A DNA stretch of 38,195 nt from an uncultured Clostridia bacterium (GTDB lineage Bacteria > Bacillota > Clostridia > Oscillospirales > Oscillospiraceae), in NCBI GenBank assembly GCA_946411835.1, contig CAMKFK010000012.1, positions 1 through 38,195 of the forward strand, given 5' to 3'. The notes under the pieces were generated by a model, which worked only from the letters and a program-made list of their open reading frames with translations, did no database searches and was not told the DNA's origin. The position numbers and the translations under genes were made by a program. Below are positions 1 to 9,076 of this stretch, piece after piece. Every line of letters begins with the position of its first letter. Position 1 is the first letter of the stretch.

Positions 1-7
1 GGTCGCC

Positions 8-776
8 GTCGCCCCTCACGCAGGGGCGCGAATTGAAATCAGATCCTCCTTGCCGATCTCGCGGTAATCCTGTATGTCGCCCCTCACGCAGGGGCGCGAA
101 TTGAAATTTCAAAGTATTTGGGTATGCAAATCCTGGATATGAGTCGCCCCTCACGCAGGGGCGCGAATTGAAATGCAGATGCCCACCTGTAAGGCTACGC
201 TGCCCGTAGTCGCCCCTCACGCAGGGGCGCGAATTGAAATGAGAAGCGCGCGAAGGAGATCGCGGATAAGGCGAGTCGCCCCTCACGCAGGGGCGCGAAT
301 TGAAATAATTTGACGCTGGGGCGCGAGACGCAGACGGTGGCGGTCGCCCCTCACGCAGGGGCGCGAATTGAAATATGTCCCCGCGAATCTTTGCACTGAC
401 GTTAAGGTCGCCCCTCACGCAGGGGCGCGAATTGAAATTTGTACAAAGCACCACACTTCGGAGCCGACAGGATGTCGCCCCTCACGCAGGGGCGCGAATT
501 GAAATCCGCAGAGGTGGGCGTAAATAACGCCCACCTCCGCGTCGCCCCTCACGCAGGGGCGCGAATTGAAATCTCTCGGTGATGGCAGCAGCGACCTTTT
601 CGTAATCCGTCGCCCCTCACGCAGGGGCGCGAATTGAAATGCGTGCGCGCGCGTGCGATATACGCGTGTGCGTGCGGGTCGCCCCTCACGCAGGGGCGCG
701 AATTGAAATACGTCCGCCGCGTTGTACATTGCCTCCATCAGCGAGTCGCCCCTCACACAGGGGCTTGGTTTGATAC
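8..776 (+). CRISPR. CRISPR array, probable subtype I-C; 11 perfect 32-nt repeats plus 1 degenerate terminal repeat, 11 complete spacers (32-37 nt)
   Basis: Repeat GTCGCCCCTCACGCAGGGGCGCGAATTGAAAT starts at 8, 76, 143, 209, 275, 343, 407, 474, 541, 609 and 678; degenerate copy GTCGCCCCTCACACAGGGGCTTGGTTTGATAC at 745-776. The repeat has a GCCCC/GGGGC stem and an ATTGAAAT 3' end, as in I-C repeats. The array continues left of the window (bases 1-7 are spacer). Confidence 0.98.
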
Positions 777-844
777 GATCCATTGACCTTTTGCGAAAGC
801 TGTTGCAAATCCCAAAAACCAAATCCCGCAAACCCGCATGGATA

Positions 845-919
845 AAGGGCTGGCTGGCTCTCTTGCACAGCTGCTTGACGTGCATGGGATCACAGGTTCG
901 AGCCCTGTGCCACGCGCCG
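845..919 (+). pseudogene. tRNA-like remnant, 3' half resembling tRNA-Val(GAC)
   Basis: TTGACGT anticodon-like loop, GGATC variable region, and T-arm ACAGG-TTCGAGC-CCTGT. The D-arm and anticodon stem do not form properly and the acceptor pairs only partially (5/7 in my best fit). Confidence 0.4.
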
Positions 920-1052
920 TCGTCCGATTCCCGGGTACAAAGCCCTTGCGCGGCGCGTGGAGACGTGATAAAATATCCGCGAAATCCGGTTCGGTCGATT
1001 GCGATGCGCTGCCCCGCAATCGGCGAATGCTTTTGACAGGGAGGAACCTACC

Positions 1053-1517
1053 ATGAAAATTGCCATTGGAAACGACCACGCCGCCGTCGAGATGAAAAAC
1101 GAGATCATGGACTACCTCAGGGGCAAGGGGATCGAGGTCGTCAACGTCGGCACGGACACCGCCGAGCGCTTTGACTATCCCGTCGCCGCCTACCGCGCGG
1201 CGAAGCTCGTCGCCTCCGGCGAGGCGGACGGCGGCGTGCTGATCTGCGGCACGGGCGTGGGCATCGGCCTGGCGGCGAACAAGATCAACGGCATCCGCTG
1301 CTGCATTTGCAGCGACCCCTACACCGCGCGCCTGTCCAAGCAGCACAACAACGCCAACATGATCGCCTTCGGCGCGCGCGTCATCGGGCCGGAGACTGCC
1401 AAGATGATCGTGGACGAGTGGCTGGGCGCCCGGTTCGAGGGCGGACGCCATGCCGAGCGCGTCGCGCTCATCACCGAGCTCCAGGACACGCAGGCGCTTG
1501 CCTCGCGCGGCGAGTGA
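1053..1517 (+). CDS. rpiB: ribose-5-phosphate isomerase B
   Basis: MKIAIGNDHAAVEMKNEI...GTGVGIGLAANKINGIRCCICSDPYTARLSKQHNNANMIAFGARVIG is the RpiB/LacAB signature; RBS gggagg upstream of ATG 1053. Confidence 0.93.
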   Translation: MKIAIGNDHAAVEMKNEIMDYLRGKGIEVVNVGTDTAERFDYPVAAYRAAKLVASGEADGGVLICGTGVGIGLAANKINGIRCCICSDPYTARLSKQHNNANMIAFGARVIGPETAKMIVDEWLGARFEGGRHAERVALITELQDTQALASRGE

Positions 1518-1521
1518 GGCC

Positions 1522-2196
1522 ATGGCGATGGAACCGTTTCGCGTGATCGAGGTCAAGGAGAGCATCCTTGCCGACAACAACGCCGACGCGGACGCCCTGC
1601 GCGCCCGCCTCAAGACGCAGGGGACGTTTCTGCTCAACGTCATGTCCTCCCCCGGCGCGGGCAAAACCTGCACGCTCAAGCGCACCATTGCCGCCCTGCG
1701 GGATGAGCTGCGCATCGGTGTGATGGAGGCGGACATCGACTCGGACGTGGACGCCGCCGCAATCCTGGAGACGGGGGCGCGCGTCATCCAGCTCCACACC
1801 GGCGGCATGTGCCATCTTGACGCGGACATGACCCGCCAGGGGCTGGCCGAGCTCGGCACGGACGGGCTCGACCTCGTGATTCTGGAGAACGTGGGCAACC
1901 TCGTCTGTCCCGCCGAGTTCGACACCGGCGCGGTGAAAAACGCCGTCATCCTCTCCGTGCCGGAGGGGCACGACAAGCCGCTCAAATACCCGCTGATGTT
2001 TGAGGTGGCGGACGTGCTGCTCATCAACAAGACGGACGTGCTGCCCTACTTCGACTTCGACCTTGACAAGGTCGTCGAATACGCGCGCCTGCGCCACCCG
2101 GGGCTGGAGATTTTCCCCATCTCCGCCAAAACCGGCGAGGGCATGGAGCGCTGGTTCGACTGGCTCCGCGCGCGCGTCGGAGAATGGAAACAATAA
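1522..2196 (+). CDS. hypB: hydrogenase/urease nickel incorporation GTPase HypB
   Basis: NVMSSPGAGKT P-loop, EADIDSDVDA, QLHTGGMCHLDADM, ENVGNLVCPAEFD, INKTD, ISAKTGEGM. Confidence 0.92.
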   Translation: MAMEPFRVIEVKESILADNNADADALRARLKTQGTFLLNVMSSPGAGKTCTLKRTIAALRDELRIGVMEADIDSDVDAAAILETGARVIQLHTGGMCHLDADMTRQGLAELGTDGLDLVILENVGNLVCPAEFDTGAVKNAVILSVPEGHDKPLKYPLMFEVADVLLINKTDVLPYFDFDLDKVVEYARLRHPGLEIFPISAKTGEGMERWFDWLRARVGEWKQ

Positions 2197-2202
2197 GCAA
2201 TC

Positions 2203-2228
2203 AAAGCCGGACGGTCACGTCCGGCTTT
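2203..2228 (+). terminator. stem-loop downstream of hypB
   Basis: AAAGCCGGACG-GTCA-CGTCCGGCTTT, 11-bp stem followed by a T-rich stretch. Confidence 0.55.
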
Positions 2229-2393
2229 GCGGTTTTGGGGGAATTTTGTATTGCAAATTGCGACAGGAGCGGTTATCATTATAATGGATAATAATAAGCC
2301 GCGCACAAAAAGGACGCTCCGTGTTTCGCGGAGCGCACGGCGGCGGCGCAGCAGATGAAACAAAAACTTTATTATGCTACAGGAGGCGGGACG

Positions 2394-4877
2394 ATGAGAA
2401 CGAACAGCATATGGCGGCGCATATCCGCGCGGCTGCTCTGCGCCGCGCTGGCGCTGGCGCTGCTGCCGACGGCGGCGGTTTCGGCGGACACGCAGTTCAA
2501 GGGCTATGTTGGCTTCGGCGAAGGCTTTGACGGGAGCTATTCCGGCCTCACGGGGTCAAACTGGATGGCGGGCGTTCCAAATGACCGCTATCTGTACGAA
2601 ATCAACATTCCCGGCACGCACGACTCCGGCATGAGGGATGCGTATTACGAAGGGACCTGGGGCGGCACCGGGCTGAGCTATGCGCTGACGCAAAGCCTGA
2701 CGATCCGGCAGCAGCTGGACGCGGGGGTCAGGCGGTTTGACTTCCGTCTGACGGACGAGAAGCCGAACGATGGGAAAAGCTATGCAAACACAGCCTCCGA
2801 CCCGTTGCTGTTTATCTGCCACGGCGGGTATGAAACGGTTTTGGGCATTGAGATCGATCTCCGCTATTACGCGAATCATTCCTCCGACACCAGAATGCGG
2901 CTGAAGCTGGCGATGGATGACATCAGGAATTTCCTGCTCGCCCACCCGACGGAAACCGTGACGGTCCAGCTCAAGCGGGAGTTCGGGAACGACGACGTGG
3001 TTTACCAGCGGGTCAAGAGCTATCTGGACACGCTGGCGGCCGCGCAGAACACCTCTGTCCAAAAGCCGCTGATCTATACCGAGAACGGGAATCCGATCCT
3101 GACAAAGGTGCCCAGACTGGGAGACGTTCGCGGACAGATCGTTATCGTCAACTCGTCGGGCACGGCGGCGAGGAACAAGATGGGATACGGTCTGGCGGCG
3201 GACCTCGGAAACGCGCAGTCCTCGACGACGATTGGGGACAGGACGTTTCAATATGAAAATCATTGGGACCTGGGCAGCGACGAAAAGCTCGACCAGCTCA
3301 TCAGCTTCTACTGGCCCGATGAGAACAAGCAGCAGCTTCCGAGAGACCTGACGACGCATTTGACATGGGGGTACAATTGCCTTTCCTCCAGCAACGAGCA
3401 CGTCACGGAGGGGCTGGACAGTCCGAAGGACGTCGCTCAGACATGCAATGCGAATTTATCCTCGTGGTGCGGCAGCTATGTCGGCAAATACTTCGGCTGG
3501 CTGGATACCGACTTTGTGACGGCGGATTTGGCGGGCAAGATCTGGAAGACCAATTTCCCGTCCGATCTGCGGTATTCCGATATCGTTTTATACTCGCGCG
3601 AGCACAGCGGGAAAAGCGACTGCTACCGGACGATGACCGGCGGGACCTATACGCTTCCCGATTATCCGTATGCCGTGTCCGCCGGCAGGCAGTTTCTCGG
3701 CTGGGAGGTCAACGGCACGGCTTACGCGCCCGGAGAGAGCATCACGGTCAGCGGCAGCACGACCGTGACGGCGCGGTGGCGTTATACGGTGAGCTTTGAC
3801 ATGAAGGGGCACGGCACGGCGCCTGCCGCGCAGAACATCGTGCTGGGCGGGACGGTGACGGAGCCCGCCAGGCCTGCGGCGACCGGTTGGGATTTCGGCG
3901 GCTGGTATACCGACTCGTCCTGCACGAATGCGTATCTTTTTTCGACGGCGGTGACGGACAGCCTTACGCTGTTTGCCAAGTGGACGGCGCACCCCTACAC
4001 GATACGCTTTGTGAACGACAACGGCACGGAGCTGCAAAGCGGCGCGGTGCCCTACGGCGCGACGCCGAGCTACAGCGGCGCGACGCCGACAAAGGCGGCG
4101 ACGGCGCAGTATACGTATACGTTTGACAAATGGCCGCCCGCAATCGCCGCCGTGACGGGGAATCAGACCTACAAGGCGACCTACAAGCAGACGACGCGGA
4201 ACTACACGGTGACGTGGAAGAACGCGGACGGCAGCATCCTCAAGACCAATACCGTGGCATACGGCGCGACGCCGAGCTACAGCGGCGCGACGCCGACAAA
4301 GGCGGCGGCGGACGGCAGGCTCTACACGTTCGCGGGCTGGTCCCCGGCAATCGCCGCCGTGACGGGCGATCAAACCTACACGGCGACGTTCGACAGCTTA
4401 GCCGGTACGGTCTATTACGTAGAGACGACCGCCGTGTATATGGCAGATGGCAGCTACTTTGACCTTGACGCCTGCTATGACGCCAACGGGGAGGTTTACC
4501 GTCTCCCGTCCGGCTGCGCCATCGACGCGCTGGGCACCACTGTCCTCGCGGACGACGCGAGCAACGCCGTCACAGTTGATCTCACCGGCGGCGCCGCCGT
4601 GAACGTAGCGCCGGACGGGGCGGGCACGGTCATTGCCATGGGGGAGAAGGAGCTCTTCGCCGGCGCTGGAACGACCGTGTTGATTGCGCCGGTGGGCGCG
4701 GTCTCCCTGAACCACGGCACGGAAAATCAGATCGACTATTCGCCCAACGGCGCGTACATCACCTACAGCGGCGTTCCCGGCGGCTTCTGGTACGTGGCCA
4801 TCAAGCCCTACGACAATCTCAGCGCCGAGCAGAAATCCGCGTTGAAATCCCTTGGGCTGAGGCAGACGACGCCGTGA
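2394..4877 (+). CDS. secreted PI-PLC X-domain-like protein with InlB B-type repeats
   Basis: RBS aggagg; signal peptide MRTNSIWRRISARLLCAALALALLPTAAVSA; INIPGTHDSGM and RQQLDAGVRRFDFRL resemble the PI-PLC X domain; YTVSFDMKGHGTAPAAQNI...GWDFGGWYTDSSC and two further repeats. Confidence 0.8.
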   Translation: MRTNSIWRRISARLLCAALALALLPTAAVSADTQFKGYVGFGEGFDGSYSGLTGSNWMAGVPNDRYLYEINIPGTHDSGMRDAYYEGTWGGTGLSYALTQSLTIRQQLDAGVRRFDFRLTDEKPNDGKSYANTASDPLLFICHGGYETVLGIEIDLRYYANHSSDTRMRLKLAMDDIRNFLLAHPTETVTVQLKREFGNDDVVYQRVKSYLDTLAAAQNTSVQKPLIYTENGNPILTKVPRLGDVRGQIVIVNSSGTAARNKMGYGLAADLGNAQSSTTIGDRTFQYENHWDLGSDEKLDQLISFYWPDENKQQLPRDLTTHLTWGYNCLSSSNEHVTEGLDSPKDVAQTCNANLSSWCGSYVGKYFGWLDTDFVTADLAGKIWKTNFPSDLRYSDIVLYSREHSGKSDCYRTMTGGTYTLPDYPYAVSAGRQFLGWEVNGTAYAPGESITVSGSTTVTARWRYTVSFDMKGHGTAPAAQNIVLGGTVTEPARPAATGWDFGGWYTDSSCTNAYLFSTAVTDSLTLFAKWTAHPYTIRFVNDNGTELQSGAVPYGATPSYSGATPTKAATAQYTYTFDKWPPAIAAVTGNQTYKATYKQTTRNYTVTWKNADGSILKTNTVAYGATPSYSGATPTKAAADGRLYTFAGWSPAIAAVTGDQTYTATFDSLAGTVYYVETTAVYMADGSYFDLDACYDANGEVYRLPSGCAIDALGTTVLADDASNAVTVDLTGGAAVNVAPDGAGTVIAMGEKELFAGAGTTVLIAPVGAVSLNHGTENQIDYSPNGAYITYSGVPGGFWYVAIKPYDNLSAEQKSALKSLGLRQTTP
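4053..4307 (+). repeat. 48-bp exact direct repeat (4053-4100 and 4260-4307) inside the PI-PLC-like gene
   Basis: TACGGCGCGACGCCGAGCTACAGCGGCGCGACGCCGACAAAGGCGGCG occurs twice, encoding YGATPSYSGATPTKAA. Confidence 0.9.
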
Positions 4878-4916
4878 ACTGGGCGAGCAGGGAACCGAAA
4901 GCGCACAGCAAAAATA

Positions 4917-4954
4917 AACAGAAGGGGGGACGGAGTGATCCGTCCCCCCTGTTC
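4917..4954. terminator. bidirectional stem-loop between convergent genes
   Basis: GGGGGGACGGA-GTGA-TCCGTCCCCCC stem with AACA/TGTT extension, between the PI-PLC-like gene (+) and rnj (-). Confidence 0.65.
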
Positions 4955-4987
4955 TTTATCTGGCAAAAAGGTGGCCGCTTTTTTGAG

Positions 4988-6649
4988 TTACAGCCTTGTG
5001 ATGACGGGGATCACCATGGGGCTGCGCTTGGTGCTCTTGAAGAGATAGTTGCTCACGGCGCTCTTGATTGCGCCGCGCAGCTCCGCGATGTCGCGGCTGC
5101 GGCGTCCGCGCGCGTTCTCCGCCACGTTCATCGTGATGGTTTTGAGCTGGTTGAGCAGGTCCTCGCTCTCCTTGACGTAGATGAAGCCGCGCGTGACGAT
5201 CTCCGGCTCGGAGAGCATTTCGCCGTTCTGCGCCGAGATCGGCAGCACGATGACGACCATGCCGTCCTCCGCGAGGTGGCGCCGGTCGCGCAGGACGACC
5301 GCGCCCACGTCGCCGACGCCGCTGCCGTCCACAAACACCTCGCCCGCTTCCACGGCGCCGGGCAGCACCTTCATCGTGCGGGAGGTGAACTCCACGGCGT
5401 CGCCGTTCTCGCAGATGGCGATGTTCCGGCGGTCCATGCCCATCTTGACGGCAAGCTCCTTGTGGATTTGGAGCATCCGCTGCTCGCCGTGGACGGGGAT
5501 GAAGTATTTCGGCTTGACCAGCGCGTGGATGATCTTCAGCTCCTCCTGACAGGCGTGGCCGGAGACATGGAGCATATCCGCCCGGTCGTAGACCACGTCC
5601 ACGCCCTTGCGGAACAGCTCGTTGATGACGCGGGAGACCGTGTTCTCGTTGCCGGGGATGGCGGAGGCGGAGATGATGACCTTGTCGCCGGGACCGACCT
5701 CGATCTGCTTGTGCTGGGAGAACGCCATGCGGTACAGCGCGCTCATCTCCTCGCCCTGGGAGCCGGTGGTGACGATCACCTGCTTCTCCAGCGGGAGGGA
5801 TTTGATCTTGTTGAGGTCCACCACCGTGTTCTTGGGCAGCTTCATATAGCCCAGCTCCGTCGCCACGCGCGTCACGTTCTCCATGCTGCGCCCGGAGACG
5901 GCAACCTTCCGCCCACAGGCGGCGGCGGCGTCGATGACCTGCTGGATGCGGTGGACGTTGGAGGCGAAGGTCGTGACGATGATGCGCTGCCTGCACCCGG
6001 CAAACTGGCGCTCGAAGGTCTTGCCGACCATGCTCTCGCTCATCGTGTAGCCCGGCCGCTCGACGTTGGTGGAGTCGGCGCACAGCGCGAGCACGCCCTC
6101 CTTGCCCAGCGCGCCGAAGCGCGCGAGGTCGATGACCTCCCCGTCGATGGGCGTGGAGTCGATCTTGAAGTCGCCCGTGTGGACGACGCAGCCCAGCGGC
6201 GTGTGGATGGCGAAGGACACGCTGTCCGCGATGGAATGGTTGACGTGGATGAACTCCACGGAGAATTTGCCCGCCTTGACCGTCATGCCGCTCTCGACGG
6301 TGACGATCTTGGTGCTCTTGACGAGCCCGTGCTCCTCGAGCTTGAGGCGGATGAGCCCGGCGGTGAGGCGCGTGCAGTAAATGGGCATATTGACCTGCTT
6401 GAGCACATAGGGGATCGCGCCGATGTGATCCTCGTGCCCGTGGGTGATGAACAGGCCGCGAATGCGCTTCTGGTTGCGGACAAGATGGCTCACGTCGGGA
6501 ATGACGCAGTCGATGCCGTACATATCCTCGTCCGGAAACGCCATGCCGCAGTCCACGACGATCAGCTCGCCGCCGTACTCGTAGACGGTCATGTTCTTGC
6601 CGATCTCGTCCAGGCCCCCGAGGGGGATGATTTTCAAATGTTCAGCCAA
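4988..6649 (-). CDS. rnj: ribonuclease J (metallo-beta-lactamase/beta-CASP)
   Basis: LAEHLKIIPLGGLDEIGKNMTVYEY...ITHGHEDHIGAIPYVL...VIVTTGSQGEEMSAL...HVSGHACQEELKIIHALVKPKYFIPVHGEQRML; probable TTG start at 6649 with upstream AGGAG. Confidence 0.93.
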   Translation of the reverse strand: MAEHLKIIPLGGLDEIGKNMTVYEYGGELIVVDCGMAFPDEDMYGIDCVIPDVSHLVRNQKRIRGLFITHGHEDHIGAIPYVLKQVNMPIYCTRLTAGLIRLKLEEHGLVKSTKIVTVESGMTVKAGKFSVEFIHVNHSIADSVSFAIHTPLGCVVHTGDFKIDSTPIDGEVIDLARFGALGKEGVLALCADSTNVERPGYTMSESMVGKTFERQFAGCRQRIIVTTFASNVHRIQQVIDAAAACGRKVAVSGRSMENVTRVATELGYMKLPKNTVVDLNKIKSLPLEKQVIVTTGSQGEEMSALYRMAFSQHKQIEVGPGDKVIISASAIPGNENTVSRVINELFRKGVDVVYDRADMLHVSGHACQEELKIIHALVKPKYFIPVHGEQRMLQIHKELAVKMGMDRRNIAICENGDAVEFTSRTMKVLPGAVEAGEVFVDGSGVGDVGAVVLRDRRHLAEDGMVVIVLPISAQNGEMLSEPEIVTRGFIYVKESEDLLNQLKTITMNVAENARGRRSRDIAELRGAIKSAVSNYLFKSTKRSPMVIPVITRL

Positions 6650-6937
6650 TGATGGTACACTCCTGTTTCTGAATAAAATAATGGGACAGCTTCCGCCCGG
6701 GCGGAAAGACACAGCACAGCGCAAGGCGTCCGTGCTCCCGCCTCGCCCTGATTCACGAAGCGGCGCGCACAGGCAGCGCCCTCCCAACCCGTATGGACTT
6801 GTTCTATATGTACCGCGCGGCGTCACACCCGCGCGGCCAATCTCCACTTCGATACAGTATATCACGCTTGTCAAGCCCCTATTCCATCCCGGCGGAAAAA
6901 ATGCAAAAATGCGCTTGTATGCCTGCGTTATGCTGTG

Positions 6938-6966
6938 GTATAATAGCCGCAAAGCGGCTATTATAC
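6938..6966. promoter_or_regulatory. perfect 13-bp inverted repeat containing a -10-like TATAAT
   Basis: GTATAATAGCCGC-AAA-GCGGCTATTATAC upstream of gdpP. Confidence 0.6.
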
Positions 6967-7064
6967 GGATCAAGCTGCATATACCACAACGGCGCTGCGC
7001 GCCTGTGGTATCATACTTTATCCACGGCAAGTTCTTCGATGATTATCCGCTGAAAGAGAGGGGC

Positions 7065-9062
7065 GTGGTCACGGTGGCAAAACGGATCACAAAGCTGACC
7101 GAGCCGAGTATGCGGCTGTACTTCATCTGTGCGCTGCTGTTCACGGCGGGCGCCTTCGCCACGGGGGAGAAGGCGCTGGGCGTTGCGGAGCTGCTGGTGG
7201 TGCTCGCGCTGTATTTCTACTTCCGGGAGACGGGCAAAAAGCGCCGCGCCGCCATCCAGCGCTATATCGACGACGTGACCGACGACATGACCACGGCGGA
7301 CAAGGCGACGATGCTCTCCGCGCCGATCGCCATGATGGTCTTCCGCCCGGACACGCAGGAGATCCTCTGGTGCAACGAGCAGTTCCGCACGCAGACCGGC
7401 CTGCAGGAGGACGTGTTTGAAAACCATGTGGACGCCCAGTTGCCGACGTTTTCGTACCAATGGCTCTTTCAGGGGAAGAGCGAGGCGCCGGAGCGCGTCG
7501 TCGTCAACGACCGGCGCTTCCTCGTCTACGGGACGCTCAGTCACCCCAGCGGCGCGCAGCGCGGCACGATGCTCGCCACAACCTACTGGCTGGACGTGAC
7601 CGAGGCGGACGAGCTGCGCGAGCAGAGCGAGCGCGACAAGCCCGTCGTCGGCGTCATCATGCTCGACAACTACGACGAGCTGATGAAGGCGGGCACCGAG
7701 GCGTCCCGCTCGGCGCGGCTGGCGCGCATCAACGAGAAGCTGGGCGACTGGCTTGACGGCGCGCAGACCCTGTTCTGCCGCCTCGACCGGAACCAGTACC
7801 TCTTCGTCACCACGCAGGAGAAGTACGAGGCGCTGACGAAGGCAAAGTTCACCGTGCTCGACTCCGTGCGCGAGGTCGTCACCGAGGACGGGGTCGCCGC
7901 GACGCTGTCCATCGGCGTGGGGCGGGACGCGACCGATTTCAGCACGCTTTACAAGTATGCGACGCTGTCCATTGAGATGGCGCTCTCGCGCGGCGGCGAC
8001 CAGGTCGTCGTGCGCAACAGCCTCGATTTCGAGTTCTACGGCGGACGCTCTCAGGCGTCGGAAAAGCGCACGAAGGTCAAGTCCCGCGTCATGGCGAACG
8101 CGCTCGGCGAGCTGATTTCCGACGCGACGCAGATCTTCGTCATGGGACACAAGCACGCGGACATGGACGCCGTGGGCGCGGCGGCGGGGATCGCCTGCAT
8201 CGCCCGCAAGCGCGGCAAGAAGGCGCAAATCGTCGTCGATATGGAGAACAACGCCTCCCAGGCGGTGCTTGCCCGGCTGTCCGCCCTGCCGGAGTATCGC
8301 GACACCTTCATCAGCGGCAGCGACGCCTTTGTCATGGCGCGCTCCGGCGCGCTTTTGGTGGTCGTGGACACCAACCGGCCCGACTTTGTGGAGTCCGAAT
8401 CCCTGCTGGACGCCTGCAACCGCGTCGCGGTCATCGACCACCACCGCCGCGCCGCCAGCTACATCGAAAACGCCGCGCTCAACTTCCACGAGCCCTATGC
8501 CTCCTCGGCGTCGGAGCTGGTGACGGAGCTGCTGCAATATCTCTGCGAGCCGAAGGATATCCTGCGCGCGGAGGCGGAGGCGCTACTGGCGGGCATGGTG
8601 CTGGACACCAAAAACTTCACGCGCCGCACCGGCGGGCGCACCTTCGACGCGGCGGCGTACCTGCGCCGCGCGGGCGCGGACACGGCGGACGTGCAGCGCC
8701 TGTTCCAGGGCGATTTGGACGAGATGATCGAGCGCTACAACATCATCCGCCACGCGGAGATGTACCGCAGCGACATCGCCATCGCCGCCGTGGAGGAGGA
8801 GATCGACCGCGTCACCGCCGCCAAGGCGACCGACGAGCTGCTGACGCTTCAGGGGGTGCGCGCGTCCTTCGTGCTGTTCCGCAAGGGCGCGGGCGTCAAC
8901 CTCTCCGCGCGCTCCCTCGGCGAGATCAACGTCCAGCTCATCATGGAGAAGCTGGGCGGCGGCGGCAACTCCACCACCGCCGGTGCGCAGGTGCAGAACG
9001 AGGCGGTGTATACCGTGTGCGAGCGGCTGAAAAACGCCATTGACGAATACTTGGAGGAATAA
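7065..9062 (+). CDS. gdpP: cyclic-di-AMP phosphodiesterase GdpP family (membrane, PAS-like, degenerate GGDEF, DHH/DHHA1)
   Basis: N-terminal TM helices; FVMGHKHADMDAVGAAAGI and VVDTNRPDFVES...VAVIDHHRR are DHH motifs; GGGGNSTTAGAQV is DHHA1; located upstream of rplI and dnaB. GTG start (7065 or 7074). Confidence 0.92.
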   Translation: MVTVAKRITKLTEPSMRLYFICALLFTAGAFATGEKALGVAELLVVLALYFYFRETGKKRRAAIQRYIDDVTDDMTTADKATMLSAPIAMMVFRPDTQEILWCNEQFRTQTGLQEDVFENHVDAQLPTFSYQWLFQGKSEAPERVVVNDRRFLVYGTLSHPSGAQRGTMLATTYWLDVTEADELREQSERDKPVVGVIMLDNYDELMKAGTEASRSARLARINEKLGDWLDGAQTLFCRLDRNQYLFVTTQEKYEALTKAKFTVLDSVREVVTEDGVAATLSIGVGRDATDFSTLYKYATLSIEMALSRGGDQVVVRNSLDFEFYGGRSQASEKRTKVKSRVMANALGELISDATQIFVMGHKHADMDAVGAAAGIACIARKRGKKAQIVVDMENNASQAVLARLSALPEYRDTFISGSDAFVMARSGALLVVVDTNRPDFVESESLLDACNRVAVIDHHRRAASYIENAALNFHEPYASSASELVTELLQYLCEPKDILRAEAEALLAGMVLDTKNFTRRTGGRTFDAAAYLRRAGADTADVQRLFQGDLDEMIERYNIIRHAEMYRSDIAIAAVEEEIDRVTAAKATDELLTLQGVRASFVLFRKGAGVNLSARSLGEINVQLIMEKLGGGGNSTTAGAQVQNEAVYTVCERLKNAIDEYLEE

Positions 9063-9076
9063 AATACGATAATACG

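Noticed and set aside
415-885. Minus-strand ORF across the CRISPR array (156 aa)
   Set aside because: It is the translated repeat (recurring FQFAPLREGR), not a protein gene.
753-2030. 425-aa minus ORF antisense to rpiB/hypB
   Set aside because: Antisense shadow ORF in GC-rich coding DNA; low-complexity composition and no recognisable family.
4874-6652. 592-aa plus ORF opposite rnj
   Set aside because: Shadow of RNase J; Asp/His/Ala/Leu-biased and no recognisable domain, whereas rnj is unambiguous.
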